From Drechmeria coniospora (taxonomy: Eukaryota; Ascomycota; Sordariomycetes; Hypocreales; Ophiocordycipitaceae): a stretch of 64,000 nt of DNA. The notes beneath the pieces are model-generated. The model worked only from the letters and a program-made list of their open reading frames with translations. It searched no databases and was not told where the DNA came from. The translations under genes and the position numbers were made by a program. Positions 9,985 through 22,719 of the stretch are shown here, in pieces (the first letter of the stretch is position 1; each line of letters begins with the position of its first letter). Location of the stretch: contig NC_054391.1 in the NCBI RefSeq assembly GCF_001625195.1, positions 8,570,552 to 8,634,551 of the forward strand. Reading direction: 5' to 3'.

Positions 9985-10019
9985 GTACTCTGTACTCTGT
10001 ACTCTGTACTCTGTACTCC
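9985..10019. repeat. GTACTCT heptanucleotide repeat
   Basis: Four GTACTCT units followed by GTACTCC, directly in tandem. It grows out of the same vocabulary as the GTAC islands. Confidence 0.9.
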
Positions 10020-10177
10020 GTAGTACTGCTACTTGCCCGTCTGCCTAGCACGGCTGTACCTTGTTTGTACGGAGTACATGTACGCGGCAGGAGTGCAGCA
10101 GACGTACCCTGGTACCCAAGTGTTCGAGCAGGTGCCTTGGTCCCCTCCTGCAGGTAAGCCGCGGGACCAGACGAGCA

Positions 10178-10219
10178 GGCAACGGGCAGGAGGCAACGGA
10201 CAGGAGGCAACGGGCAGGA
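10178..10219. repeat. 14-bp minisatellite, three copies
   Basis: GGCAACGGGCAGGA, GGCAACGGACAGGA and GGCAACGGGCAGGA in tandem, followed by a partial GGCAGG. Confidence 0.9.
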
Positions 10220-10419
10220 GGCAGGGACAACAACATGGCAAGAGAGGCAAGGAAGGCAGGTGCGGCAGCCGGAAGCAGGTGAGACAAGAGACATCAGGTG
10301 TGGGTCCGGGTTCGCTGCCCTGGACAGGGGGTCGCGAGCGATGGGGCCAACGGAAGGACCACCTGGACCGCACGTTGCGCGCTGCAGGTGCGGCAGGCGA
10401 CCAGCGGTTGAGCTTGTAC

Positions 10420-11350
10420 CAAGTACATGTACGGAGCACTGTATGATGGATGCAGGTTGCTGCGGCGCCGTTGCAGCGTTGCAGCAGTGCCGCGCTGGTG
10501 CATGCAAGTGCGCACTTACAGTGTTTGTGCCTCGCTCGCCCGAGTACGGAGTACTTGCATTGGACATGTACATGTACTGTACCGACGGCGAAATACAAGC
10601 ATTTCGGTTCTGCACCGTACAGTGCATGTACATCTTGGTGTACAAGTGCTCCGTGCGTGCACCTCAGCATGCGTGTACGTAGTACAGTCGTCGTTTGTTC
10701 CTCCGTGCCTTGCACCGACAGCATGCACAGTTGCGCCTCGTATACCGGAAGTAGGGGCATGCCAGGCGACCGGATGCGGCACTTGGATGATTTTTACCTG
10801 ATACCACGTGCCTATCGAGCCGGTGACTGAGTCGCAACGGTCAAGCACCCGCCGATTGATAAAAGACATATTGGAGAATGTGCCTGGAGGAACGACCGAG
10901 CACTGGCTTGTTGGTTGGTGCCTTGACGGCGGGCACGTACTGTACATACATGTACAAGTAGATGGACTTGGACATCTTTGTCGCAAAGGCGCGAGTGCTT
11001 GCTTGTACTTGCTTGCAAAGTAGCCTGCACCAACCTCGCACAGTACTACTTGCTTAGGTATGTCTGGAATTACCTACTAGGTACCTACAGTGGGGGGCAA
11101 AAAGTATTTCCCCCCCTTCAGGTACCATTTTCTATTGGGTTATAGAGGACTAGGATTGTGATACCTAAGGGTGGGCAAATACCTTTTGCCACATACTGTA
11201 CGTAGGTAGGGAGGGTTGTAGGTATGAGTAGTAGAGTACAGCAGACAATCCTCCTTCTGGGCACCTGTCGTACAATAACTGCAGGCAGGCACTTGCAAGT
11301 GCTCCGTACTTGTTCTCGAAACCTGTGTTCTCCGTACGGCCGGTGTATGT
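10420..11350. repeat. GTAC-word island
   Basis: Repeated GTACATGTAC, TACGGAGTAC, CAAGTGC and GGTACC words on both strands (for example 10540-10580 and 10935-10965). The density is lower between 10.7 and 10.9 kb. Confidence 0.75.
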
Positions 11351-13429
11351 TCGTACTGGCCATGTACTATAGCAGTAGGTAGGCGTCCGGAGTAGGCGCT
11401 CCGCGACTGCTATGCGCCGACCGCCATTGCCACCGCCATTGCTGCCGTCGTTGCTGCCGCTGGCGCTGCTCGGTGCTCGTCATTCTCTCTTGGAGCAAAA
11501 TTCTCCAGAAGCATTTCGGATGCTCTCCATCGTACAGAGTACGGAGTACGCGAATGCCGCCAAAACAAGCGATGGCCACCTCGACGGCGAACCACACAGA
11601 CCGCAGCCACCCACCCACCCATCCATCCTCCCTCCCTTCGGCCACAGACACACCTGAGTAGGCGTGGATGATGTGCGGCGGCGTCCGCTCCTCCGGCCGG
11701 TTGCCCTCGTCTTTCTTGCGGAGCACCGTCCCGGAAAGCAGAGGCACCCTTGCACCGACGCTTCTGCACACTCTGTCTTGACGCAGCCGCTTGCCGCATC
11801 GTTTCGCTTTCGCCTTGGCACCCACCGGTCCTCGCGACGAGCCATGGCGAAAAGTACATGCACCGCAGGTGCCTCCGTCGTACATGCGTCGTACCCGTAC
11901 GGAGCGCAGTCCCATGCGTACCGCCATGCGTACGACGATGAGCACGACTGCTTTCGGTGTACGAGTGGCCGGCCGACTGCTCGTGCAAGACAGCCGAGAG
12001 TGAAACGGGAAATATGGATGGTGGTGGGTGGCCCGTGGAGGAGGGGCGTGCAGCATGGGCCGACGGGATGAATCGCCCGTCTGCTGCAAATCAAGGGAGC
12101 CTGAGCCGTGCTCGACTCGGCTCGAGGCAACGGGGGGCTGTGTGTGCGTCTGTGTGTGCGGGCAGAGTGTGAGCGAAGCGAGTGAGAGGCGGTGCTGTTG
12201 CCTGCGCAGCCTGCACGAGGACGACTGCTCAGCTCGAGGACGAAACGATGGAAAGGGCGTCGACGGACAGCCTCTCGGATTCCACGGCCTGAACCGACTA
12301 CGACAAAGAACGGGGCAAGTTCGAGTCATGGCTGACATCTTCTCGTGTCATGAAGACGGTCTCTCTCAGTCGATTTGGTCAGGTCCGTCGTGTCATGTCC
12401 GTCGTGTCAGGTCGGCCTCCTCCAACCTAGCGAACCGGAGCGGCGTCAACGCACCGTCCGAGAGGCGGAACGAGCGCCATGGCATGGCGTAGGGAAATCG
12501 TACATGGCCACGAGTACCAACCCTCTCTCCCTGCGTCGATGCCTTCTCTCTCCTGCGTTGCGGGGCATGAGGGAACCCCTCCAGCAGCAACTGCCTATCC
12601 GCGAGCCGTAGGTAGGTTTCTGGATGTCCATCCATCCCTATACGGCCATCCCTCTCCCTCCTCGCCGCTATTGGCAGGCAGACGGACTATCTGGCCGATA
12701 CCTGGCAGCGTGTGGCATACTCATGTGGAACCATGAAACCACCTCCAGGGCATCCAGGGCCAACATTCACCTGCTAGGACGGACACGTTCATGTACATGT
12801 ACCGTGGTGGGTGCGCATGCAGATGTACGGGCACGAGCTGTCGAAAAGCTTGACCGGGTGATGACGGCCCTCATGTTTTATCGTGCGCTGCAGCCGCTGC
12901 AGGGCGACATGGCGAGGGGAGGTGCGTGTGCTCCTTGGAGCGAGCCAGGCGGCGAGGGGGGAGACTGCGCGAATCGAGCGCGGCCCTGGGCGGCCGGCGT
13001 TTGGTTCAGGTGGACAGGCGGCTACGCATCTGCGTGGACAGACGGACAAGCAGAGGTTCACGTAGCCTCGCACAGGAACGCTCGCTCGCCGTGGTGGCCA
13101 AGGTATGCCGATGTCGGCCATCGCTCTGACGGCTGGGTGGTCCTGCGGCCCAAAGCGAGCGCCGTCCTCTGCACTCCGTACCTCCGTACGACTCGGCCAC
13201 ATGACGCTTCGTTTCTTTCACCGCCGCCTTTGTCTGGAAACGCGTCTCATGAAAAAAGACTGGACGCGTTGAAACGCGCCAAACGCCGTATTCCGTACCT
13301 GCATGATGCACGGAAGAAGAAGAAAAATGGCAAAGGCAGGCCCATCGACGCTTGCCTTGATCTGCCATTCTACCGTCCATGACTCCACTGAGGTTTCACA
13401 GCTGATAATGCTAGACTGCACCCGTGCAA

Positions 13430-13990
13430 GTATATGCATGTACTCCGCACTTACAACGTACTTACAGTACGAGTACACCTTGGTATGTACTAGGTGGACA
13501 GAGTACAACTAATACAGAGCATGTACTGTATTTCTGAGTGCTCAGTACATGGTACTTGTGTGTACGGAGTACATGTAGACGAGTACTCAAACATGGAGTA
13601 CTCAAACATGGAGTGTTCCGTACAGTTGGACATACTGTGCAGGTACGGGACCCAGGTCTGTGAGTAAGTCTACTGTAGGTACTCCGTAGGTAGGTAGGTG
13701 TAAGAGTGCGTGTACAATCACATTTGCTGCGTGCATGTACTTACACATACAACTACACCTACACCTAAGGTGCCGCAAGTACTTGATCTAGTTATAACTA
13801 CGTACTGTACACACGCTTGTACATTATGTACCACTACCTCCTGTACCTCTGAGTACTGTACATGTACTGCGCAGTATTATTACTCGTAGTTGTAAGTACT
13901 CCGTCCTCCATACAGAGTACTTCGTACATGTGCATGGATTCTGGGTGTTATCAGATGACGGCAGAGTACGGAGTTCTCATCTACAGTTTG
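13430..13990. repeat. GTAC-word island
   Basis: Dense GTAC words. It includes a direct duplication of GAGTACTCAAACATG near 13580-13612 and many ACTTACA/TGTAAGT variants. Confidence 0.8.
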
Positions 13991-15006
13991 TAAACTATGC
14001 CTACTGGCACTTGCAAGTTGACGAGCTGCGAGCGATGCCAAGGACGCCTACAGGACCCTCGCTCATCAGTCCACGTCCACGACCGCTCACCAATTCATCA
14101 AGCACTCGCCCGAGGCTGCAAGAATCGGCACGGAGGGCGATGTATGATGCAATCTCCCCGTCTCCCCGTACGGAGGACAAGGACGGACGGGCGGGCGCGT
14201 AGATGCAACTACGACGTGGTGTACACCTTCCCTCGATTCAGAGGCCATCGCTCGAACGACGGCTGCGCCTGCCTCGCTCGCCGAAGCAGCCTAGCCTCAT
14301 CGAGCGGTGTCGCCCACCTCGCTACGCGTACCACCAAGATGGCTTCTTTCTAGACTGCTGGTGTAGATCGTGTCGACATGGCGAGCCGTACTATCGTCCA
14401 GGTCCAGCAGCAGCAGCCGCCATCATCTGCGGTTCAGCAGTGTCCGTTGGACAAGGTATAATGTATGAACTGGGAAGAACCAACACTTCTCTACCAATGA
14501 CGTCCCGACCAATGGGAGACAGACCTCGCATGCAAGGCACAAACCTACCAACCACCCTCGACCGTTCATGCCGCCCACCCTGAAGTCCAGGTGAACCAAG
14601 AACCAAAAGCCGGGGAGATGCAGGGAGGGTCGTCTTTGACAAGCGACCTTTGCCCTTTCGCCCTTTCAAGAGGAAGCTCTTGTGGTGCGGCAAAATGCTT
14701 CGCCCTGTCCTGTTCGTCCACCACCCCTCGCATGAACAACCAGCGAACGGTGCAGCTTCCCGAGACTCCAGGTTCGAGCATCGCGCGTCGCAGAAACCAC
14801 TCGATCGGCACGGAAGAAAAAGGCAGAATACAGGAGAGCTGGAAGGGGAGACGCCGGCCGACCGCCGCGCCGTCATCTCATCGACCGACAATTCAACGCT
14901 CGCTGCCTCTCCGGCCTCTGTCCCTGGCGTGTAATATAGGAGCAAATGCTCCTCCGACCTTTGCAGGTACGTGACAAAGCCTCGATCCACTCTGGTCTCG
15001 TCATGT

Positions 15007-15025
15007 CCCCCCCCCCCCCCCCCCC
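15007..15025. repeat. Poly-C homopolymer, 19 bases
   Basis: An uninterrupted C run in a gene-free spacer. Assembly length may be uncertain here. A shorter C run lies at about 9917-9929. Confidence 0.9.
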
Positions 15026-15363
15026 AGGTCGCCCTGCGTCTCCGTGGGCTTCTGATTCTTCGTCGGAGTCGGCCAGGATTAACGATGTAGCCATGACACG
15101 ACGATGGCTCAAATTCCGCAAGGGGTCCAAAAGGCAAGAATGCTGAAGAACGCTAGCAGTTATCCTAGCCTTGCTCGTCCATGCATGGTGGATTGAAATT
15201 GGCAAAAAAAAGGTCAAGATATTTCATTCATGAATAAACGAAACGCACTAGCTGTTTCCTTCATCTCGAAACCCGACAATCCACCACCCCCCGGCTGCCT
15301 CCCTAGTTAAGCAGCGAGGGGGGCTCCTAATACAGGGATCAGGAGTCGAAGGGGCTTCTTGAA

Positions 15364-15540
15364 CAGTACTCCGTACTTACATTGATATCCACCTGCAGTA
15401 CTACCAGTCGTACATATCAACAGTACCTACGGATGACTGCGCACCTACTTGTAGGTACTAGGTATTAGTTGGGCCTCCATATCGTGTCATTCTTGAACGG
15501 TTTGAAACACCAAGGAGTAGTGCTCCGTACTTCATGAGGC
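15364..15540. repeat. Small GTAC-word island
   Basis: Contains AGTACTCCGTACTTAC, TAGGTACTAGG and TGCTCCGTACTT. Confidence 0.7.
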
Positions 15541-16655
15541 ATCAACCTGCTTCGTATTGTTCGACAGGCTAGTTGAAACTACTGCATGTGTAGGTGCGCA
15601 CAACTATTCCTGCACTGGCTCCTTCTTCAGGGAAGGAAATAATATTGGTCCATCTCAGGTCGAGGAATGTGTCAAGCGCCTGGCTCTGCCTCACCATCAC
15701 GGCAGATGGCGAACAACGTCGGTGCAATAAATGCATCTGATATGCCAAGCATACGTTTCAGAATCGGTACCTACTGAAACAGAGGATGGATCTTACTTTC
15801 GAGGTACTCGTATCGTTTCGAGCCTGGTTCCGTACACGGGCTTCACGGCCCTCTCCCACATAACTTATCGACGGTAGTTTGCATGAACCAGAGTCTCGAC
15901 GTTCTCGGTAGGGAGAGGCAACTATTCCTGCCCGTCTATGCGTCGCTTGTCTTTGTGCCATCGTGACACAGAGTACGGACAGGCCGTCGTTTTCGAACCG
16001 GATGCCGGCTGTGTAGCCTCGAAACCCGGCGACTGAGGGGGGGGAATGGGCCCTGCATGGATTCAAATGAACATGCCGAGTCGGGCGCTCCAAGTTCGCC
16101 GTTCTTCTCAGACAGGCAGGCCAGGGCATGATTCATCGCGGCGCCGCCAACCCAGAGGGCCTATTGCAGATGGAGAGAGGTGTTCTTCCTCAAACGGACT
16201 CGCACCGAGCCAGCCATATTGAAATCGTCAGCTATATGCAAAACCAAACAAGATACTCCAAGAACGCCTGGGCCGTGCGTCCATGACGAAGCCCCCGTTC
16301 CCTCACCAGTCAGGCCGCGGGTGCAAACCGACTGGTCGGCAGACAGACCGACTCTCCAATGTCGCGTCCCTCACGTCCGCATGCGGCGCCATGCCACCAC
16401 CACTTGAACACGTAAAAATTATTGTCCTCCAATGCACAATGCCCGCAGCGATCACGACGAGATCCTCCCCAGATCTGTTGCACCAAATCCGTATCCATAT
16501 CCATATCCACATCCACATGACCATTCGGCACGTCTTGCGCTCATGCCCGTCTTCGCCCCGAGGACGCGAGACGGACGACGCCACCGTGGCCGCTCCAGCT
16601 TCGATCAACACGAAATTCTTGCTAGCACTTCGATTCCGAACGGTTCCTCGCTTCA

Positions 16656-16678
16656 TCTCTCTCTCTCTCTCTCTCTCC
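16656..16678. repeat. CT dinucleotide microsatellite
   Basis: About eleven CT units, 0.3 kb beyond the 3' end of the chitin synthase activator gene. Confidence 0.9.
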
Positions 16679-16972
16679 CTCAAAAATTGCGCCGCCGTGG
16701 CTGCCGAGTTCGATAGATGGTCGGACAATGTTCCGTAGATTCTGTTCTGGCCAGCGGCCTGAAAATTCGTGCCAGTTCCCGTCCGAGGAAGAAAGTGGCT
16801 CGTCTCTCATGATGCGCAAACAACGGCGGCCTGTGAAACGTCGGGTCCGGTCTCGTGGGACCGAGCAGCGGTGCCTCGAGTCCCTTCGTCCATCCTTCGA
16901 TCGCGTCCCGGCATCCGGCCAGCTCGGCTGCACTTTGTGCGCCGTCGCAACCGCGCCGCGTCGTCGAGACGG

Positions 16973-19581
16973 TCACATGACGACGCATTCCTTGTCGTCC
17001 TTGGCAAGCTTCGTCACCTTGCCGCTGCGGGGCGAAGTGACACCCGTCGAGTTGCCCTCGCCGCTGACGGCCGCCTGGATGACGGCCAGGCGCTGCTTGG
17101 CCCTCGCATCGCCCGCGTCGGCCGCCTTGACGTACCAGACGTTGGCCTCCAGGATGTCGCGGCGGCAGCCGATTCCCATTTCCGTAAAGTACCCCACGGC
17201 GTATTGCGCCTTGACGAAGCCTGCACCGCCTCGGTTAGCATCTCGTCCCGGCTGGCACCTCGGCGCGCGAGGGGGGGGCCTGCGTGGCAGATGCCCGACT
17301 CACCCTGATCCGCCGAACGGCGCGCCCACTCGTACGCCTCCTCCTCGTCCTTTTCCAGTATCGGGGCCGCGCCGACCATGTACCAGGCGCAGAGGCCCAT
17401 CATGGCCGCCGTGTGGCCGCGCTCGGCGGCGCCCGTGTAGAAGTGCACGCTCAGGGCCGGGTCCTTGGGGCAGCTGAGGAGGCCATGCTCGTAGGCGTCG
17501 CCCATGCGGTAGTTGGCCTCCGGGTGGCCGAGGTCGGCGGCGAGCGTGAACAGCTCGGCGGCGTAGCTATGGTCCTGGAAGATGTCGTCGCCGTAGCCCG
17601 TCTCGTACAGGCAGCCCAGCTGGTAGGGGGCGGCGTTGTACTGCGTGTCGGCCGCCTCGGTCGCGAGCTTCATCCACTTGATGCCCTCGCGATACCTCTT
17701 CTCGCCCAGGTCGCCCGACAGGCAGGCCTTGCCGAGGCGCGTCATGGCGCCCGGGTGGCTCTTGGCGGCGGCGGTGCGGAGGAACTGGACCGCCTTGGCC
17801 GGGTCCTTGCGGCAGCCCCAACCGAACTCGTAGCAGAGGGCGGTGCGGTAGGCCGACTCGGCGTGGCCGTGCTTGGCGGCGAGGACGAAGAGGGGAAAGG
17901 CCGAGCCGTAGTCCTCCTTGCCCTTGCTGAAGAGGCCCGAGGCGTAGCCGTCGGCGAGGTAGTACTGGGCAAAGGGGTAGCCTCCGTTGGCGAGCCGCTG
18001 GAGGATCTGGCGGGCCTCGCGCACGAGCTCGTACGGGCTCGCGACGGAGCCCTCGACGACGGGGCTGTCGAGGTCGCGGAGGGGCGCGGCGGCGGCGCTG
18101 GCCTTGCGCGCCTTGGGGTCCGAGACGTCGAGGCCCTGCTCCTGGGCGGCGGTGATGAGGAAGACGGCGAAGGAGTACTGGATGGAGAAGTCGTTGGTCT
18201 TCTTGACGTTTTGCCGGTACATCTCCAGCGTCTTCTGCGAGCTGAGCAGCGACGCATTGTTGCCCACGACGGTCCGCAGGTTCGAGTTGTCGAGGGGCAG
18301 AGGGGCCGGCGCCTGCTGCGGGTAGGGCACGTTGAGGAGCTCGGCGTACGTCGAGAGCCGGACGTCGGGAGACTTCCGCGACTGTACCGAGGGCGCCCGC
18401 ATGTGGGAGCCTCCCCCCGGCATGAGGTTGGGGGACCGGCCCCGGGAACCGACGTCGGAGTAGCTCGAGTAGGACGATTGAGGCCGGGGGAGAGAGCTCC
18501 GTCGGAAGTAGCTGGACGTCGGCGTCAGGTGGCGCCTGATGTGCGCGGCGTTGTCGAGCAGGTCCGGGTTGGACGTCGATCGGGCCACGTCGCTGCCGGG
18601 GACGCTGCTCACGCGCTCGGGGAAGTCCTGCTGGTACTGGAACTGCGGGATCGATTGGTTTCGGGGCGGCAGGCGGCCGTCGAGTATGGAGCTCCCCGGC
18701 GACTCCTCGGCGGGCGGGCATTCGGCATGCTCGTTGAGGCCGGAGACAGAGCTCGTGCTGGTGGCGGCCGACGATTGAACCGACGTTGGCTGGTGGGTGG
18801 TGCTCGCAGACTCATCCGACTCTCGGCTACTTCGGAACGCCCCTGGGCTAACCCGACCTTCGGGGCTAACGTGGCCATGCGGGCTAAGGACCGTTGCATC
18901 GTATCGACCGGCACCGGTGGCCGACGTTGGCGAGAGCTTAAGATTCAACGGCGCGTGGCTTGACTCCCCCCCCGCCAAAGCAGACTGACGGGCCGTTGAC
19001 ATTGACAGCGAGGGCCGCGCGGGCGAAGATTGCGGGTCGCCGTCGTCGTCGAAGTCGTCGTCGTGCAGCTGCAGCCGCTGCGGTTGCGCGAGCTCGATGT
19101 CTGCGTTGGACGGCTGGGCCCAATTGTCCGGGTGGAGGTTTACCCTGACGGGGGACACGGGCGCGTCCCGCAGCCTCGCGCTGTTGGGGAGCAGCGGCGG
19201 CAAGGCAACCTGCTTCCGCTGGATGCTGTGGGAGGGGATCGGCTTGAGCGAGCCTTGATCCTGATCTTGATCTCGCCCTCGATGATCGCCCGCGGTGGAT
19301 GTCGCCAGAGGAAGAGCGGATTTGATGGCGGCGGCCATCTCCGTCGATAGAGTGTTGACTTCGCCCGTGGACGCGAAGGGGGCTGGACCGAACTCGCCGG
19401 GAGAAGGGGGGGAAGGGGGCGAGGAGGAGAGGAGGAGGGGCGAGGAGGAGGGGAGGGGGGGGGGGGGAGGGGTGAGGACTTGGTAGGTGAAGGCAGAACT
19501 TGGTGAAGGCAGAGCAGACGTGACAGGACGGCGACGGCTGAGGAAGCGGTCTGCGGAAGGAGAGAAAATGACAATCGACAA
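16973..19581 (-). CDS. Chitin synthase activator, Skt5/Chs4-type Sel1-repeat protein with CaaX box
   Basis: Exons 17304-19581 and 16973-17220 give 841 residues. The 83-bp intron (GTGAGT...GCAG) joins SADQG to FVKAQYAVGYF. The N-terminal half is disordered and Ser/Pro-rich. The C-terminal half (about residue 520 on) has successive Sel1-like repeats: GGYPFAQYYLADGYASG, HGHAESAYRTALCYEFGWG, YQLGCLYETGYG, HPEANYRMGDAYEHG and AQYAVGYFTEMGIG. The last four residues are CVVM, a CaaX prenylation box; yeast Chs4/Skt5, which activates and localises Chs3, also ends in a CaaX box. It lies head-to-head with the class IV chitin synthase, supporting this role. The start is uncertain: ATG 19581 opens onto a Pro/Ser-rich leader, and ATG 19338 (MAAAIKSALP) is a good alternative giving 760 residues. 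Confidence 0.9.
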
Positions 19582-20099
19582 GGAGACGGTCAGGGCGACG
19601 GAGAAGCAGCGAGGCGCCGTCTGCGTGGGTGGAATGAGATGAGCAACCTGACGCTGGCTGAGCGGCAGGGACCTACGAGTACATCGAGTACCCTGGTTTG
19701 ACTACCAGTAGGGAAGTGGCAGGGAGGCACGGGGTGGCAGTAGGGATGTGGAAAGGTGCAGAGAGGTGCCTAGTCGTGACGGAGGCCAAGGTCAATGCAA
19801 ATGGTTCATGGGGATGAAAATTCCACAAGGCGTTCGCGTTCTCTCGCTTTCGCTCTCACCCTCTCTCACACACTCTCCCGCTCGCACACAACACAACACA
19901 GCACGACACGACGCAGCACGGCAATGCTGGCCGCCAAGGGCAGGGGGATGATGGGAAGGGGGGGGGGGTGCAAGTGCAGATGGGGATCGAGAGTACGAGA
20001 CTCCGTACCTAAGCGTGCGCAGTCGAGAGCACAAGCAAGCGCTCCGTTTTTCGCGCTCGGGCTCGTGTGTACTGCTGGTTCGGCCTAGCAGCGGCCACT

Positions 20100-21900
20100 C
20101 GTAAGTACATACTACCACTAACAAACAGTACAAGTGTTCGCGTGCTGGACGGTAGGTGTACAGTACACATACTTGTGCGAGAAAGGAGGAACGAGGAGGG
20201 AGCAGGAGGGAGTGGCTTGGCTTACTCGCAGTGTTCCCATGCCAGTTTGGATCCCAGACCGGATCGTCCTAGCCCGGGGCACAGTGCTGGGAGGCAAGGC
20301 GGTAACGAGTACTCGTCGACTGGCAGCGTCGATGGGCAAGGTCGGAGTATAGAGTACTTTTGTACCAACGGTACGGAGTACCACTTCGGAATGTTGCGTT
20401 CTTGAACCACCAGAAAAGTGCCCCGTCGACGGAGACAAAAGGGTGTTCGCGGTACGAGTCCCGCAAGTACCTGTCAGAAGTGCAGCAGCAGGTGGTACGG
20501 TTGAGGTGAAGGAACGGCCAATCCCTGTCAAGGCCGGAAAGCGAAGAGCATGACGCCGCACCTGCGACGATGAGGTGGTCGGTGGTCGGCGGTCAGTGGT
20601 GCTTGGTCGTCCTGCGTGCGGAGGATGCCGGTACAGAAGCACGCATCATCCACGCGGGACGCGCCCGAGTGCCTGCTTTGGCCGAGTTCGCAATTCATGC
20701 ATGTATTATGTACACAATGTGCGGAGGAGGTACCAGTACCAAGGTGCTGATGCTGCTGCCAACTGGGTGTTGGCGTGAAGAGCGTGCCCCAAGCCCGTTG
20801 GCCGATTGGAATTCGGGGGGCGGGGGTTTTCGTTAGGTGGCCTCTGTGCGTCGGCGTTGTTCGCCAGACGGCCAGCTGTACTTGTACCACTCGTTCGTAC
20901 TCGGTCTAGCAATTTCGCCCGCGAGTCTGCAGACTGGCGAGTACATGTACATGGGCCATTCTGTACTGTACTTACTTGGACACGGCTTGATGACGGATGA
21001 GGGGGCGGAACATGCGCTAACGGAATGGCGAGCGCGTGTGCGGAGCACAAGTACTGTACAGTGCAGAACAGGCGCGAGGACGGTTACTCGACACGAAAAT
21101 TGTTCAATGGAAGAGGATGACATGTACATGTACTTGCATGCAAGAACACGGCGCATCAACGTGGACTCGAGGCGGATCCAAAGGCTGAACATGAACAGTT
21201 GGCCTCGCCACCCGCCGCTGCCCTGCGCCGAGGGCTTGTACTCTGGGACTCGGACGGAGTATTCCTCGCAAAGCAAACGGCTCGCCATGGCCCCGAATCG
21301 GCCAAGTTCGACCCTTGTACTCACCAATGGCGACTCTACCGTACGAGCAAGGCACATGGACAGGATTGTATCGCGCCGGGCATGTTCCATGTTCCAACAT
21401 GTTTCACACTCGTGCTCGTGTGCTCGCAACGCAATGCGAGCACCTCATTTCGATGCAAGAACGGAAAACGGGGTACGGATACGGAGTACGCATGCTCGCA
21501 CTCCGCGAAGGTTCAGTTCCAGCCATCGCGGTCGATGCAATAATATTACCTACCCAAGTGACGAAAGTACAGTACGGAGTAATAACTGCCAACCTGCTAG
21601 GTACCATGGTAGGTACCTACTAAAGTATGAACACGTGCGAGACGGGTTCTACCCGTATGTTTACAGTACAAAGTATTGCTACATTAATAGTACAGTTTGC
21701 GTGCAGAGACTAGCAGTAAGTAGTCTACAAAAGTAGGTGTACTCAAGTACATGCACTTCACCATCAGTTCCTAGCAGCGCACACCAAATGTTCGTGCTGG
21801 TTACTAGTGCGTTGCATCTGCACATGTACAGTACATGTACAGTACAGTACATGTACAGGTAAATTACCTGCACAGTAATACTCCGTACCTGTAGGCAGTT
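20100..21900. repeat. GTAC-word islands upstream of the chitin synthase activator
   Basis: Interrupted clusters of GTACATGTAC, TACGGAGTAC, TACTTGTAC and GGTACC. The densest part is 21815-21860, where ACATGTACAGTAC units repeat and are followed by the inverted pair CAGGTAA/TTACCTG. Confidence 0.75.
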
Positions 21901-22719
21901 CGCGTCATGCGACCAAAGCCGTCCCGCAATGGCAGGTGGCCTTCTCTGACTCGACACAGGTCACGGCACGGTGGCGGCGAAAAGAAAAATTGGGAAAGAA
22001 AATGGAAAAAGAAACGACAAGGAGAGTGATGGCATGTTCACAAGCCGTACTTTGTCCCTAGGTCATCATCGACGACCGTCGACGTCCCGGCGGCTCTAGT
22101 GCCCGCTGGTCGACCTTGGCAAGCCTCCTGCAATCCACTTTTAGCCTCGCAAAGTGGCGGCCACGTCTCACGCATTTCTGGATTGGCGAGTGTCAATACG
22201 AGGACAGTTACGTATGTCCTTGAGTGGCTCTGGTCGTGTCGTGAGAACATGCCCACCCGCGGCACTCACCCGAGCACGATGCCGAATGATGAGTCCGGCG
22301 AGCAATACATGTATGTGTACTTGCATTTTTGGTAGCACGATGGTGTCGTGACTCCAGTTCGTCTGTCAATCGAAATCTCCATGCATCCTGCGCGAAGCTG
22401 AGCTCCTGCATGAACCCCTGCTCGATATTGGTAGGCTTCCTGCAACTGATGGGTTGGTTGGTGACCGTCATCGTTGGAGCCATCCCGCCGGGCCCACAGG
22501 GCAGTCAATCAATCACCCACCCACCACCCCCCTTGTAATGTCGTGCTCCCCTTCTCACTTCATCATGGCTCACGGGAGAGCGCCACGAGAAGCGTCATCC
22601 GTATGCAACCGTTTTCACTATTACAAGGTCGAGATGTTCTGGAAACATGAAATCGACGAGCCCGTTCTGCATGAGATGGCTCTTGTCCTGCGGCGTAAAC
22701 TGATTGTCCCACGCTGCTG

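Larger units (their letters stand above)
9461..16972. other. 7.5 kb gene-poor spacer
   Basis: It runs from the 5' end of the Myb-like gene to the 3' end of the chitin synthase activator. Roughly: pentanucleotide and heptanucleotide repeats (9.8-10.0 kb), a 14-bp minisatellite (10.2 kb), and GTAC islands (10.4-11.35, 13.4-14.0 and 15.36-15.54 kb). GC-rich patches without GTAC words lie at 11.4-13.3 and 14.0-15.2 kb. A poly-C run and a CT microsatellite are also present. Several overlapping open frames occur in the GC-rich patches, none with a recognisable domain or credible splice structure. Confidence 0.6.

Noticed and set aside
14391..15137. 248-codon minus-strand frame
   Set aside because: It contains the 19-base C homopolymer read as poly-Gly; no domain and no conserved start.
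17284..18963. 559-codon plus-strand frame opposite the chitin synthase activator
   Set aside because: Antisense to the Sel1 repeats; Val/Gly/Arg-rich shadow composition.
20837..21736. 299-codon plus-strand frame
   Set aside because: It is made largely of GTAC-island words (Tyr/Val/Met runs), with no family; the spacer lacks splice structure.
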